Translations under genes and position numbers: made by a program
In this document: positions 46,783 through 58,013 of the stretch, piece after piece
How the letters are laid out: each line of letters opens with the position of its first letter
How positions within the stretch are numbered: position 1 is the stretch's first letter
Origin: Mesocentrotus franciscanus
Lineage: Eukaryota > Echinodermata > Echinoidea > Camarodonta > Strongylocentrotidae
Assembly: GCA_037976565.1 (NCBI GenBank)
Contig: CP137668.1
Coordinates: 21,676,251-21,740,250 of the forward strand
Length of the DNA: 64,000 nucleotides
Direction of reading: 5' to 3'
Notes under the pieces: model-generated
Told to the model about the DNA's origin: nothing
The model's input: the letters and a program-made list of their open reading frames with translations, nothing else
Database searches by the model: none

Positions 46783-46870
46783 GGACGATACAACATATTT
46801 ATTACACAGCCTACCACTTCAACTGCGAGGAACTCGCTGATCTCCGAAAAACGGAGGGATAAAACAGAGA

Positions 46871-47190
46871 GAGAGAGTATGTACGATAATCATGTTGGTG
46901 AGTCTTCAACGTATGTACAGGAATCCTGGCGGCTACAGGTTCATTGTATCATTGCAGTTGACACTTAAAGCTAACACAGTGATAGTGAAAATGCAGTTTC
47001 AATGGCTCCATTAATTGTGCTTCCATGCAGGCAGTCAATAGGTAAATACGCTGTCCGTTCAAGTTGAGCGACCATGAATGGTGATAATGTTGCACATAGC
47101 TACATACAGCACACATGTACAAAATGGCTTACAAATTTACTGTAGCTCAAATCAAACCTTACACAAGAACATCTAGCAATACCACTATAC
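46871..47190. other. Unassigned DNA downstream of the LINE
   Basis: Nothing recognised. Confidence 0.4.
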
Positions 47191-47191
47191 T

Positions 47192-47330
47192 ACTATTACT
47201 ACTACAATGTACTACCACTATACTACTACATGTACTACTACTACTACTACTACTACTACTAACATCACCACTATACTACTACTACTACGACTACTACTAC
47301 TTCTTTTACCACCACTATACTACTACTAGA
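47192..47330 (+). repeat. CTA trinucleotide microsatellite
   Basis: Imperfect run of TAC/CTA triplets, the same motif class (opposite strand) as the tract at 158-327. Confidence 0.9.
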
Positions 47331-48095
47331 AATTTAAAGCCTGCAGTCCCCATTGAACAAGGAATGGTGAATGTAGGTACATTATGAATGACCATCTCTT
47401 TATTTTCTGTTTTAGTTTATCTTTGTTTATTAAAACACGTCTTTTTATAGCCTTTGCTTTTTTCTTGATTGAGTGATCTTCTCTACTTACTTTTCTGTCT
47501 CTTGTATTGTTATGATCTACCGTTCAGCCTGCCCCTTCGAAAGTTTATAAACAGAAATATAGCACCACATAAATGCTGTGAATCATCTACAGTTGTCTCT
47601 CTCGATCCAAGTATTAATTGTGTACTTGTATAATTTATTCCCTGCATGCACTGTCCGATGATAACGACTGCCAGGGCGAAATTTTCAATAGCATACCGCG
47701 AGTACGAAAACTGATCACGCGCATAGGCCTAGCCTGCATCAAGACGGTTCTTTTTTTTAATTCTCTTCGTGTGTACATCCCCTTTTTTTTTTTTTTTTTT
47801 TACAATAGTTGTAAAGATACCCCCAAATCAGAAGTCTCTGACTGCACTGGGCTGTTGGCATTTCGGAGTTCCTCCTGACGCGTTCGATGGCGGGTTGGGA
47901 GCGTTGGGTGACGAAATAGACGAAATAGTGGGGAAATTATAGTCACTTAATCAAAATAATCCTTGATTCACATTATAACCTATAGTAGTTGAAAGCTCGA
48001 AATATCGAGCCCAATGCAAATTTTAGTAGTGTATCAATTCGGAGTGGAGGTCACAGGTCTAATAAACTTTTGTCTTAAAAATAAGAAAATATATT
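47331..48095. other. Unassigned DNA with a poly-T run
   Basis: A run of about 20 T at 47,781-47,800; no gene seen. Confidence 0.4.
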
Positions 48096-48099
48096 GATT

Positions 48100-48158
48100 T
48101 CTCTTTCGCTCCCTCCACTCCTTCACCCTCCCACCACTCCCTCTCTCCACCACCCCCC

Positions 48159-48189
<31 letters not shown>

Positions 48190-48340
48190 CTGCTTCGTGG
48201 ACCGTATCTCTCTGTTCTTTATCTCTCCCTTGTATCATTGTTCCCTTTCTCTGTCCCCTATCCCCGCTGTCTGCACTTTGTTACAACCTTTGTATCTGCC
48301 CCCACTCTCCTCCTCCCCCTCTCTCTCTGCTCTCTCTGTA
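48100..48340 (+). repeat. CT-rich tract
   Basis: Extended TCTC/CCTC/TATC pyrimidine tract, non-coding. Confidence 0.85.
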
Positions 48341-48344
48341 AGCA

Positions 48345-49284
48345 TTTCTAAATGATGTTATAGGAAAAAGTGTCGGTTTTTTCAACTTGAGACAAGTGTT
48401 TACACATTGAACGGTTTTAGTTAGAAAATTAAGTGTCCTTCAAAAGATCTAGACTTCCATTTCTTTCATGTAATTCGAAACCGATTATTTCGACGTTCAA
48501 AGTAATTTATCACGAGACAGCTTTTAATCATGTTAACAATAAAACAAAACAGAAAGTCCAATCCCATTAAAAACATGTCGGCTGAAAAAAAGAAGATTAA
48601 ACATGTAGTACATGTACTAGTTTTACTGTATTAAAAAGTGGCTTGTGCAGAATTTCGCAACCCAATGACATTCTTGGTTAGGTTTGTTGGCACCCATTTC
48701 TCTTATAATATAATTTGTTGATTGGCCTTAAGCTGTTTACTTCATAATTTATCCGAAATAAATAGAATCCGTTATATGTCGGTGTGTACAAAAATGTTTA
48801 AACTTAATGTATTTCAATGAAATATATTGCAAATGTTTTTAAACTATTTTGCAAACTTTTGATGTCTGGAACAAGCATCCAATGTCTGTAGTCCGTGAGA
48901 CGTCAAGCCAACATCATGACTCGTCACTCACATTAGTCTTACGTATTACATATTCTTGTCCAAAATCATAGGTCTAGTTTACATGGACTTTGCAAAGAAT
49001 GACAAAAAATGGTGTGAATTATTCTTTATTAGGCCTTAATGTTATAAATCATATAAGGTACCACTCAAAGTTAAAGTGAATTGATTGATTGTTCAAGACA
49101 AGTGGCAAAGCATTTGGGAAAGGTTCAGGCTACAAATTAACGTTTATTTTGGCCTAAACATATTGGTTTTGAAGAGCTGTCAAACGCAGTGCTTTAGACA
49201 TGTCAAACAAGCATATATATTATAAATTGTCCCGGCTACAGCCCACGCGACCGATAGCCTACGAGACCCACACCCAATGACACG
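48345..49284. other. Unassigned AT-rich DNA
   Basis: No feature recognised. Confidence 0.4.
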
Positions 49285-49955
49285 GTCGTTCTCGCGGGCC
49301 TTCTAACAGCTTTTTGATGGTTCACTGGACCTACAGACAACGAGACAGACAGCCTTTTAGACCGATAATGTAGGTCTCGCGGGCCTTCTATTATCTTTGT
49401 GATGGTTCACTAGAGCTACAGACAACGAGACAGACAGCCTTATAGACCGACAATGTAGGTCTTGCGGGCCTTCCATTATCTTTGTGATGGTTCACTAGAG
49501 CTACAGACAACGAGACAGACAGCCTTTTAGACCGACAGTGTAGGTCTCGCGGGCCTTCTATTATCTTTGTGATGGTTCACTAGAGCTACAGACAACGAGA
49601 CAGACAGCCTTATAGACCGACAATGTAGGTCTTGCGGGCCTTCTATTATCTTTGTGATGGTTCACTAGAGCTACAGACAACGAGACAGACAGCCTTAAAG
49701 ACCGACAATGTAGGTCTCGCGGGCCTTATATTATCTTTGTGATGGTTCACTAGAGCTACAGACAACGAGACAGACAGCCTTATAGACCGACAATGTAGGT
49801 CTCGCGGGCCTTCTATTATCTTTGTGATGGTTCACTAGAGCTACAGACAACGAGACAGACAGCCTTATAGACCGACAATGTAGGTCTCGCGGGCCTTCTA
49901 TTATCTTTGTGATGGTTCACTAGAGCTACAGACAACGAGACAGACAGCCTTATGG
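49285..49955. repeat. 85-bp satellite, about eight units
   Basis: TAGGTCT(C/T)GCGGGCC recurs at 49,371, 49,456, 49,541, 49,626, 49,711, 49,796 and 49,881, each step exactly 85 bp. Units read GGGCCTTCTATTATCTTTGT, GATGGTTCACTAGAGCTACA and GACAACGAGACAGACAGCCT. Two forms (TCTCGC and TCTTGC) alternate in the first copies, so a 170-bp higher-order unit is possible. The first copy is more diverged. Confidence 0.95.
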
Positions 49956-50487
49956 TATCTGGGGGTACTCAAGATTGAGATTTCCCATGCTGCATGACAT
50001 GTAGCTGCCTAAGCTCTTGCCAAATGCCTGATACTATATATGTACAATTTTCATGAATTGTCAAAATTTCTACATTTTATTCATTAGTTCAGCAACTGAA
50101 AAATCTGAATTTATATCCGAAAGTTTTAGAACTGAGAAAGTTCAAAATTTCAAATATCTGTGTATGTCACAATGCCTGCAAGTCTCATTACACTGTACAT
50201 ACTTTGCATTAAGGTAGTAGCACAATCTCAATTCTCAACCTAATAATATCATGTGTATCTTCAACAATGGATTAAAGTTGCTTTATTTTGTATTTGTTAT
50301 ATACACCTATAGGCTATAAGTGTACAAAATTATTCTCCCCAAAGATCGCTTTGGAATGTCTTTATTTTTTTTAAACCGCACATGTTGTCTTTACTATTTC
50401 TTGTCAGATGCAGTAAAAACAAAAATCTTATAAATAATAAAATGGGCTTTAAAGACACAAGTGATGTATATATTATTCACAAGGATA

Positions 50488-50865
50488 AAGAAGAGGTTTC
50501 GTAGTTGAATAGTCTAATCACTTGACTTGGAATACAAAGATCACAGGTTCGATCCCCCACACAGCACTTGAGTCCTTGGGCAAGGCATTTTATCTATGTT
50601 GCTCCTCTCCACCCAGGTGTTTAATGGGTACCGGTAGCCGTTATGATGCAAATGTCAGTGTGTTTGAATTAGCATGTACTTGCCTGTCAAGAGGGCAACT
50701 GTCTGGAATGCTCCCAAGGGAGTGGAGAGTGTGCATTGTAACTGTAAATTGCAGGATAGTAACAGAAATCTGTGACCGAAGTAAGTGCTTTGGACTGTTA
50801 CGCTGTAACTCATAAAGCACTTTATAAGTAACAGTTATTATTATTGTTATTACTATCACCACAAA
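50488..50865 (+). mobile_element. tRNA-derived SINE
   Basis: A pol III-type head with an A-box-like segment (GTAGTTGAATAGTC, about 50,500) and a clear B box (GGTTCGATCCC, about 50,546) at tRNA-like spacing. A conserved-looking body follows (CTTGGGCAAGGCATTTTATC; CCACCCAGGTGTTTAATGGG). It ends AAAGCACTTTATAAGTAAC plus an ATT repeat. This body and tail recall SINE families known from deuterostomes. It is mobilised in trans by a LINE. Confidence 0.8.
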
Positions 50866-51686
50866 ATAGAATGTTAATTTTAATTCTCTGATCATGCAAT
50901 TCCATTGCAAAAACTCTTAAGGAATATAAAGTTAATAAGGATGTCAAACTTTAATCACTGTTTTGACAAGAATAAAATGAATTGTCACAAGAAGAGTAGC
51001 TGAGTGGACATAGTGGTTATTAAGAGGTAAGAGAATATATTTCCATTTCTTTTAAAGTTGTATTCATGCTTATTAGTATCATGCTGGAATTTCTCTGAAA
51101 TTTGATTTTGTTGATGCAGTACTCATACTTCATGTGAAAAATGGTTGTTTGTACAACTGGTGCATAGCATAGATGTGCACGATACCCTTTAACTTCTAGT
51201 TATTTTCATTACTTTGAAGGAAAAACAAATCAATGATTGCTTGAAATTATAAAGCAGAATTCATCATGAGTATCATGTAGAATTACACATTTCTTAAAAG
51301 TGTAATAAATTATATTTGTAATTGTAATTGAAACATGTTTACAGGCTGTTTTTTGTTGTTACCCCAATGACATTGTATTGACAAAAATAAATAAAAAGAC
51401 AGCATCATGTTTAACATGTGTGTGAAATAAATATTAAGACAAAAAAAGTTCTTGCCACAATTATCAATAGTTTTGTTTGTGTTTTCTAATCTTAGTTCTG
51501 TAAAAAAATTCCAGGTATTCTCTTATTTAAAAGATATTTAGTGAATAATTGTGAATCATGTAAATTATTATTTTTCACAGGTAGTTTACAACGTAGTGTC
51601 ATATGTTTCGTTATTATTGCTTTCATAACAGGGTTTAGAATTTAGAGTTTTTGACTTTTATCTAGATTTTTTGGAAGCCTGTATTT
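50866..51686. other. Unassigned AT-rich DNA
   Basis: No feature recognised. Confidence 0.4.
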
Positions 51687-52200
51687 ATTGAATAGTAACA
51701 AATTTGATTAATAATTCATATAACATTTTGATAAATCACCATTATTCTGGTTTGGGAGATAACAGTTTTATTACACCCCCTCTCCTCCCCCATCAGAATA
51801 ATAATTTTTAAGAGAAAAACATAGTATACACTATAATCAGGTAGAATTACCTTTAAAACAAGATACCGGTATGTGTTGAATGAAGCTAAAAGTCTCAAGA
51901 TCATTCATAATACAATACAAATTGTTAAAATGTTGCCACTATACCTAGGATTGTCAAATTTAAAATTCATGATACTTTGTGTGGACAAGCCTTTGGGAGC
52001 AAGCTAGGTTTTGATATGACAATACAGATCTACTCTGCTTACATGCAAGTGATATTTACATTGAATAGTAACAAGTTTGATTAATAATTTATATTACATT
52101 TTGATAAAATAACCATTATTCTGGTTTGGGAGATAACAGTTTTACTCAAACATATTTCATTCCCCCTCCCCTCCCCATCATAATAATTTTTGAATATTCA
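51687..52200. repeat. Direct repeat pair of about 130 bp, 373 bp apart
   Basis: TTGAATAGTAACAA(A/G)TTTGATTA through TTCTGGTTTGGGAGATAACA and a CCCCTCCCC tract occurs at 51,687-51,820 and again at 52,060-52,195. This is an old local duplication. Confidence 0.85.
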
Positions 52201-53119
52201 AATTGATATGAAGTGCTGTTGGAAAGGTATAAGAAAGTTACCATAAAGTTCATTTTGATATAATTATTATGTTTTATGGAACTTTAGACTATGGAATTTC
52301 TGGTACCATATTATATACTTGTATTTTGTTTTGCAGACATTTCATTGATAAAAACTTCATTGTGGGTTAGCAATCGTGAGTAAACATTTCATTGATACAA
52401 GTATGTTCTATTCATTTGGCCAACATTCCAAATTGAAGAAGAACCAAGATTTCTTCAAGGAGAACTCTGTAGTTCATTCAGTCTGTATTATTCAGGTGCA
52501 TACAAACAGTATTGTAAAGCAGAAATTTCATGTAACCCCAAATTTCATCACCTAAAGTACCCCCTTTTTTCTGATGAATTGTCTGTCACAGTATTGTGTA
52601 CATTAAAATTGAATATCTCCATCAAAATAATCAGTACAGACTCGTAGGTTAGACTCAGACTACACTCTTTGCTGTATGTATACTGGACAAACTGAAAGGA
52701 GTTTGATTGTATCACTCTTCTGTATTTTATGCTATGTTGTAGTCACACTTTCATGTAAATCTTATACATGAAGCTGTAATACTCACATGGTGCCATTCAT
52801 TTGATAGAGGATGAGATGTGGCTGTTCTGTTGCCTAATTCAACCTGTAATTAATGCATTTCTAGTACATACTGCAAACTCGTGCACAGTAAAATTTCAGG
52901 GCATAGAGTCGGCCCATCCACTGTATGTCTCGTGTGTTATGGCCAAATAATGTGTGGCACTGTATAACGTAGCATTTCATGGTGTTACCTGAACCAGGCA
53001 TCACCTGGGAATTATGTGGCCTCGCATGGCAGGTATGGCCTATTTCTACAAGGGTCTGAACCCTGTAGGGTTGTACCACGCTTGCTCCTGCAGCGATTGC
53101 CCAGTGTTAATTTGTATAC
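52201..53119. other. Unassigned DNA
   Basis: No feature recognised. Confidence 0.4.
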
Positions 53120-53225
53120 AAACAGAATACCTAACTTCAACCCTGAACCCAACACTATATCTAACCCTAATCCTAAGCATAAGCCCAACCTAAAACCCAG
53201 TTGCAACCCCAACCCTACATCTTTG
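53120..53225 (+). repeat. Degenerate CCNAAC telomere-like repeat
   Basis: Irregular hexamers such as AACCCTGAACCCAAC and CTAACCCTAATCCTAAG over about 100 bp, resembling diverged TTAGGG-type repeat on the complementary strand. The six-base register slips, so it is only suggestive. Confidence 0.55.
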
Positions 53226-55541
53226 TTGAAATAAAGCCTGGAACAATTGATGCCGAAGCTAATCCCTGGGTCACCATTGGAAGTGCTTCATGGGTGGTCA
53301 TCCTGTAGCTCCACGGCAGTTATGAAGTCACTATCGGGTGTTTTCGCACTGAATTTTGTTGCTGTTGTCCTTAATGGCAAGGTTTTCTGTGAAAGTGTGA
53401 TGGCACCATTAGGGCATCATTTGAATCAAACAAATGTAATTCTATTAAGGTGAAATTGTGTGCGGTATGGTAGAAAAGAACATGACTGGCAAGTATGCAG
53501 TACAAAATGAAGGGATAGTCATGAGTTTCAATACTACATTTAATAGCAACACATGCAATAAGGAGGACATTTATATGAAGCAAAGTGCTACAAGAAGATA
53601 TACATGTAGTCATTTATAGTGTACAAATTATCTACAATATTGCATGTCACAGCATTACACAATAAATGTTATCGTATGAAGACCACTGTTTACCCTATCT
53701 CCTGACTACCATCAGATTTCGGGAGAAGAGTTGCCCTCGGATGAGAATTAAAAGGGTAAATTATGCATGACTGAATCCCCACATAGTCGTGAGTAATGAT
53801 ACTAATAAATCCAAACTATGGATTGTTATTATAAGCCTTCCAGACAGACAAAATGCCTATTTAGCTTGGAATTGTAGTGTAAACGGTCCACTTGCATACT
53901 TGTTCACTGATTAGGAATCATTTTACATTTAGATTTCATTTCTACATGCATTTCCATTTCTTTCCAAATCTTCTCGAGTTGTAATGAAGTCATAAGGTAC
54001 ATTGTTATTAAGGTGATTACACATGTGGTATGATGGTATGATTGGGTTTTACCAAGGGTCATTTTTATAAACTTGCATACATGTACAATTACCGTTATAT
54101 ACACATTAACAATAAGATACATTTCAAATGCCCTGTCATTATGTTGACAGATATTGAATTACAGTGTATGTGATCATTAAATAATTAATTACAGAGTGAA
54201 CATGTTTTTATCAGAATTTTGAATATGAAAAATCCAATGGAGAACTGTTTACTGTACATGAAAAGTTGGAATTGCCGCTGCTTAAGCCATGTTCATATAT
54301 GATGTGACCAAACTGCAGCGTTTTTAAACAATTATGACGTAAAGTATAATACACGTCACATTTCTGTATCTTACAACGCAGAGCGCAGGAACTTTGTTGC
54401 ACGCGGTTGCCAATCATTTACACCTTTAAAACGGCGGCCTTTTAATTTTTTTTACAGGGGTTTACCACTTTATATCTGAACGAGCTTGTAGACACTGTGC
54501 ATGTAATCTAAGACAAATTAAGAAAAGGCCAATTTGATATTTGTTATGAACAATAGGTAGAAGGCTTAATATGACATTGAATCACAAACGATGCTCTATT
54601 CTTTTTCCTCCTTTTAAAGTTACTTTGGAGATCGGCTTTAAGTCTTGTACTCCTGCACCTTTCTCAGGAGCAGCTTTTAATAGCATACAACATCTTTGAG
54701 AAGCTGACTATAGAGGCCTGTATAATGGTTTCACTTGATAATATAAGCAATACATTTAAAAGGTATATAGACTTCCAGAATCCGTATAAATATTCTGTTA
54801 TGTAATTTTCGCCCGTTCTGATTTTCACTGTAATTTTCCACAAATAAACTGGTAGGGCCTAAAATATTGCAAGTTCTAAGCTCATGTGCATTGCTTTAAG
54901 AGAGAAACAGTTTGAATCGTACAAGAACATTAACAAGTTTGCTGTGGACCTGATGAAAATCTTCAGCATAGAATAAATAAAGTGAAATATTGAGTAATTC
55001 ATTATTTATTTATAATGTAGGTGAACCTTATTCAGTTAAATGTTAGAATTCAAATATGTACTGGTGGCGTACGATGGCATTGATTAGTACAATTTGACCC
55101 AAAGCTATAATCAGATTCTACAAATACATGTACCTTCTTTGTTAGTCAGTTTGTTTTTTTCATGAGAATAACTAATTTACACAATGCCAGTTTAGCACGG
55201 TTGTCAGAGTAAATCATGGAAGCATGTCTATATTGTGCAAAATATTCACCAAGTGAAAATCAAATTATGTGTATAGATAATTATGTATGGTAATTTATGC
55301 CTGTTTGTCAGTTAAATACAAGTGTAAACACTTAAAATACAATTCTTTATTATGGTTTAAAGATGTTTAAAAGTGGGAAATAAAGAGAAAATAGACACAA
55401 ATGACATGTTTGAAGCTGTATATGTTGTAATTTCTAGAAACACCATTTAATTTAAGAGTAAGAAGTGTTGGTTTACAGAAAGTTAGTAAGTTATTTACAA
55501 TGAGACACAATATACAGTAAGTCGTCATTAGTTTCTTAATA
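53226..55541. other. Unassigned DNA
   Basis: AT-rich; no exons or elements recognised. It may contain the 3' flank of gene B. Confidence 0.4.
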
Positions 55542-55702
55542 GGGACTTTTAGATTTGCACGTCGACGTAGTGGACTGCAACGTGTGTCATTCTTTCCAGG
55601 CACTGGCCCGTGCCCGGCAGTGCCTTAAAAGGACGTCACGTTACCTTAAAAGGATGTCACCGTGGCAGTCCACGTTCTCGTCGTGTAAAATCTAAAAGTC
55701 CC
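55542..55702 (-). mobile_element. TA-flanked MITE M1, copy 2 (161 bp)
   Basis: Same 161-bp length and inverted ends (GGGACTTTTAGAT / ATCTAAAAGTCCC) as the copy at 30,880, opposite orientation, flanked by TA at 55,540-55,541 and 55,703-55,704. Its left subterminal region has diverged (GCACGTCGACGTAGTGGAC against CACGACGAGAACGTGG). Confidence 0.88.
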
Positions 55703-56758
55703 TAATGGAGAAGTTTCAAAGGATAAAAAAAATTATGCTAATGCACGTTAGTTTGTATACATAAGAATACTTTAAAATGCCATCTACGTTTATAATAGTG
55801 ATAATAAATACAGCACACAGAGAAATATAAGTTTTTCCCAAACAACTGAAAAATCTCAAGAGATTTATGAAAGGCTGAAGTCTTATCAACACTGTACCGC
55901 TAAGGTTGATTCTATTAATAATGAGTAATTTATCATTCTACACAATTTTCATTCCATTACATAATGATTGCGTAAGTTGTTCGACACCTGACTGATATGT
56001 CATTAGTGTTATTAATCATTTGTCCTCTCCTCTTCTAAGGCACAACATATTCGAAAAGTAGGCCTAGCACCAAATCAGTTTAAAAGTTTCCGAGCATAAA
56101 GCCATTGGAAAAATCTGGACCGTTCCCGAATTTTCTTTTCAGAAATCAATCTATGCATTGTCTAAACAGTGGCATAAACTGAGGTAATCATCAAATACAA
56201 TTAAACAAAATTATGTAAAATAGGCGTACTAATCATGCTATATGATGCACTCATCATATAACGTGATTTGTGATCTGTAGTTTGAAGAGTTGGATTTTAT
56301 ATGGTTTTTCTTCTATCTCAATCAAGTATTTTGGCAAAATATTTGGAATACTGATATTACAGAAAACGATGTCCAACTGTCTGGTGGTATATTATACTAC
56401 TCAAATCCTTTTACCTTTTACTTTCATTATACTTTATTTTCCGTTTAAGAGAAAAAGTGGTCTGGTATTTTTATGAGGACCCCGCCCTTTAACACGCTAT
56501 CAGCAACAGCAGTTATTTTCAACTATGAAATACAATATACATTCGGCGATACAAAGAACGCAGAAATCAAATCGGGGCTTACAACAAGTTATTACCTCAG
56601 TCACACCAACGAGGCACACATAATTACTACATACCGAACAAGAAATTACAGCACCCCAATGGACAGAAATAGGTTGGTATGGAGTCGGTGTGGGTCGGCT
56701 TGGCAATGTGTGTTAAACTACGATCGTAAAGCCTAATTATAATCGTTTAATATTTCTT
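55703..56758. other. Presumed 3' flank of gene B
   Basis: Lies downstream of the tail stop codon on the minus strand. Several AATAAA-like signals are possible, but none can be chosen. Confidence 0.4.
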
Positions 56759-57534
56759 TTAGCAAGAAGGCATAGGAACATAAAGGAAATTGTCAATCAT
56801 CCTAACTGAGTGGGTCAAGTCGTTACTGTCCTGTGAATTTGTGCTAACTGGTGCACCATATGCAAAGTGGTTGTCTCCAGAGTTTGGATCTTGATTATCG
56901 CTCTCAAGGCAATGGTAAAACGGGTCTAGCGTATCACCTTGAGGTCTTGTGAGGGTAGGTGATTCTTGGTTATCATGCTGAAGACGTCTTCTTGGTTGTT
57001 CATCATCCTCAAGAGTATGGTATAACGGGGTTTCAGTTTGCCCCATCCGTTTGCTCAAAGCAGCGCGCTTCTTGTGTAAATTACGTATTATGTTTGAATC
57101 CGATGAACATGCCCCGACAAGAATGTTGTTGTATTCATTGTTCATTGAACATTTCCTTTGTCTCAAAGAAGCAAATGCAGATTTGGCATTTTTAGGACCT
57201 CGAGATGAGTTTCTGGTAGGTAGAGTTGGACCTTCTTTGCAATAAGCGGAGGATGGTCTGTGTGGCAAGAGACGGCTTGCCATGGAGAATCCTCCCCAAA
57301 ATCTGTTTTCAATAGCCGCCTTTGACTGTTCTTGATCATCAGATGTACCTTCATAGGCATGATCAGCCATGTCCATAGTTGAAGGCTCTTGATAGGCTTC
57401 TTCACGGTTTGTCGCACCAGTATTAGCTACCATCGGATATTCAGAGCTAGAGGCATAGTGGTATAAATTGACATCTTCATGGGTTACATTGTATTGTCCT
57501 TCAACATCAGTCGTACCTTCGTACGCGTGGTTAT
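56759..57534 (-). CDS. Gene B: cytoplasmic tail exon, distal part
   Basis: Minus-strand open frame that continues the proximal part at 58,014-58,417 once the 479-bp element is removed. It ends with a stop at 56,759-56,761 after VPMPSC. Hydrophilic and rich in Ser, Asn, Asp and Gln, without membrane segments: a cytoplasmic tail. It holds repeated Tyr motifs: NHAYEGTTD and DHAYEGTSD; NLYHYASSSEYP; PLYHTLEDDE and PFYHCLESDN (two YxxL-type sites). A QEPSTMD...HAYEG block duplicates the QEPSSMD/NHAYEG block at the split point. Such motifs suggest phosphotyrosine signalling or endocytosis, by inference. Assignment to gene B rests on position and strand; the joining exons were not found. Confidence 0.6.
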
Positions 57535-58013
57535 CAGTAGGGCGCTTTCGCAAACACGACGGAAGCAAAAACGACGGGAGAATTCACTCAACCGAGATCG
57601 TCCTGGACTATTCTCCCGTCTTCATTTGTAACCTGTATGTATAGCGCTTTCTCAAACGCGACGGAAGCGAAGGCAAAAACGAGGGTAACCGAGCGAAACA
57701 ATCAATCTGCGCATGCGCGAACCAGAATTGTTTCCGTCTAGTTAATTTTCACGACCGTTCTCGGCCTTAATAGCGTTCGTTCCCTAAACACGACTTAAGA
57801 GATGTATCGACGTACAATAGGCCATTTTCGTAATATAACCAAATGTAATGCATAAGTCTTTGTGAAGAGTCTCAATACAAGTTATTTCTTTCATCTGATA
57901 AGAATAATAGTATTTCAATAGACAGAATCTGAGCTGCATACATTAATTGATCTCGGTTGAGTGAATTCTCCCGGCGTCTTTGCTTCCGTCGTCTTTGCGA
58001 AAGCGCCCTACTG
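57535..58013. mobile_element. 479-bp inverted-repeat element inside the tail exon
   Basis: Ends CAGTAGGGCGCTTTCGCAAA and its mirror, with inverted similarity over about 65 bases to TTCACTCAACCGAGATC. A diverged inner copy of the end lies at about 57,640-57,690 (GCGCTTTCTCAAACGCGACGG). On the minus strand the flanks read ATGGA before and ATAACC after; merging them with one shared A gives ATGGATAACC, which restores MDNH in frame. Target duplication is therefore at most 1-2 bp, unusual for a DNA transposon. Non-coding. Confidence 0.9.

Larger units (their letters stand above)
40195..46870 (+). mobile_element. Full-length or near full-length APE-type LINE
   Basis: Plus-strand element: duplicated leader (40,195-40,640), ORF1 with PHD finger (40,885-43,283) and ORF2 with endonuclease, RT and C-terminal zinc motif (43,235-46,782). 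A short tail follows with a small hairpin (CTCCG-AAAAA-CGGAG at about 46,835-46,857), then GGATAAAAC and a GA run. ORF2 has a single frameshift, so this is the youngest large element in the window. Clade is uncertain: RT wording and the C-terminal C-x-C...H...C motif fit I/Nimb-like or CR1-like groups, and a tree would be needed. Confidence 0.8.

Noticed and set aside
49285..49955. Regular repeats resembling a CRISPR array
   Set aside because: There are no unique spacers: the whole 85-bp unit repeats. The genome is clearly eukaryotic.
50500..50570. Possible tRNA gene
   Set aside because: A and B boxes are present but no cloverleaf can be drawn and the sequence continues into a SINE body and ATT tail.
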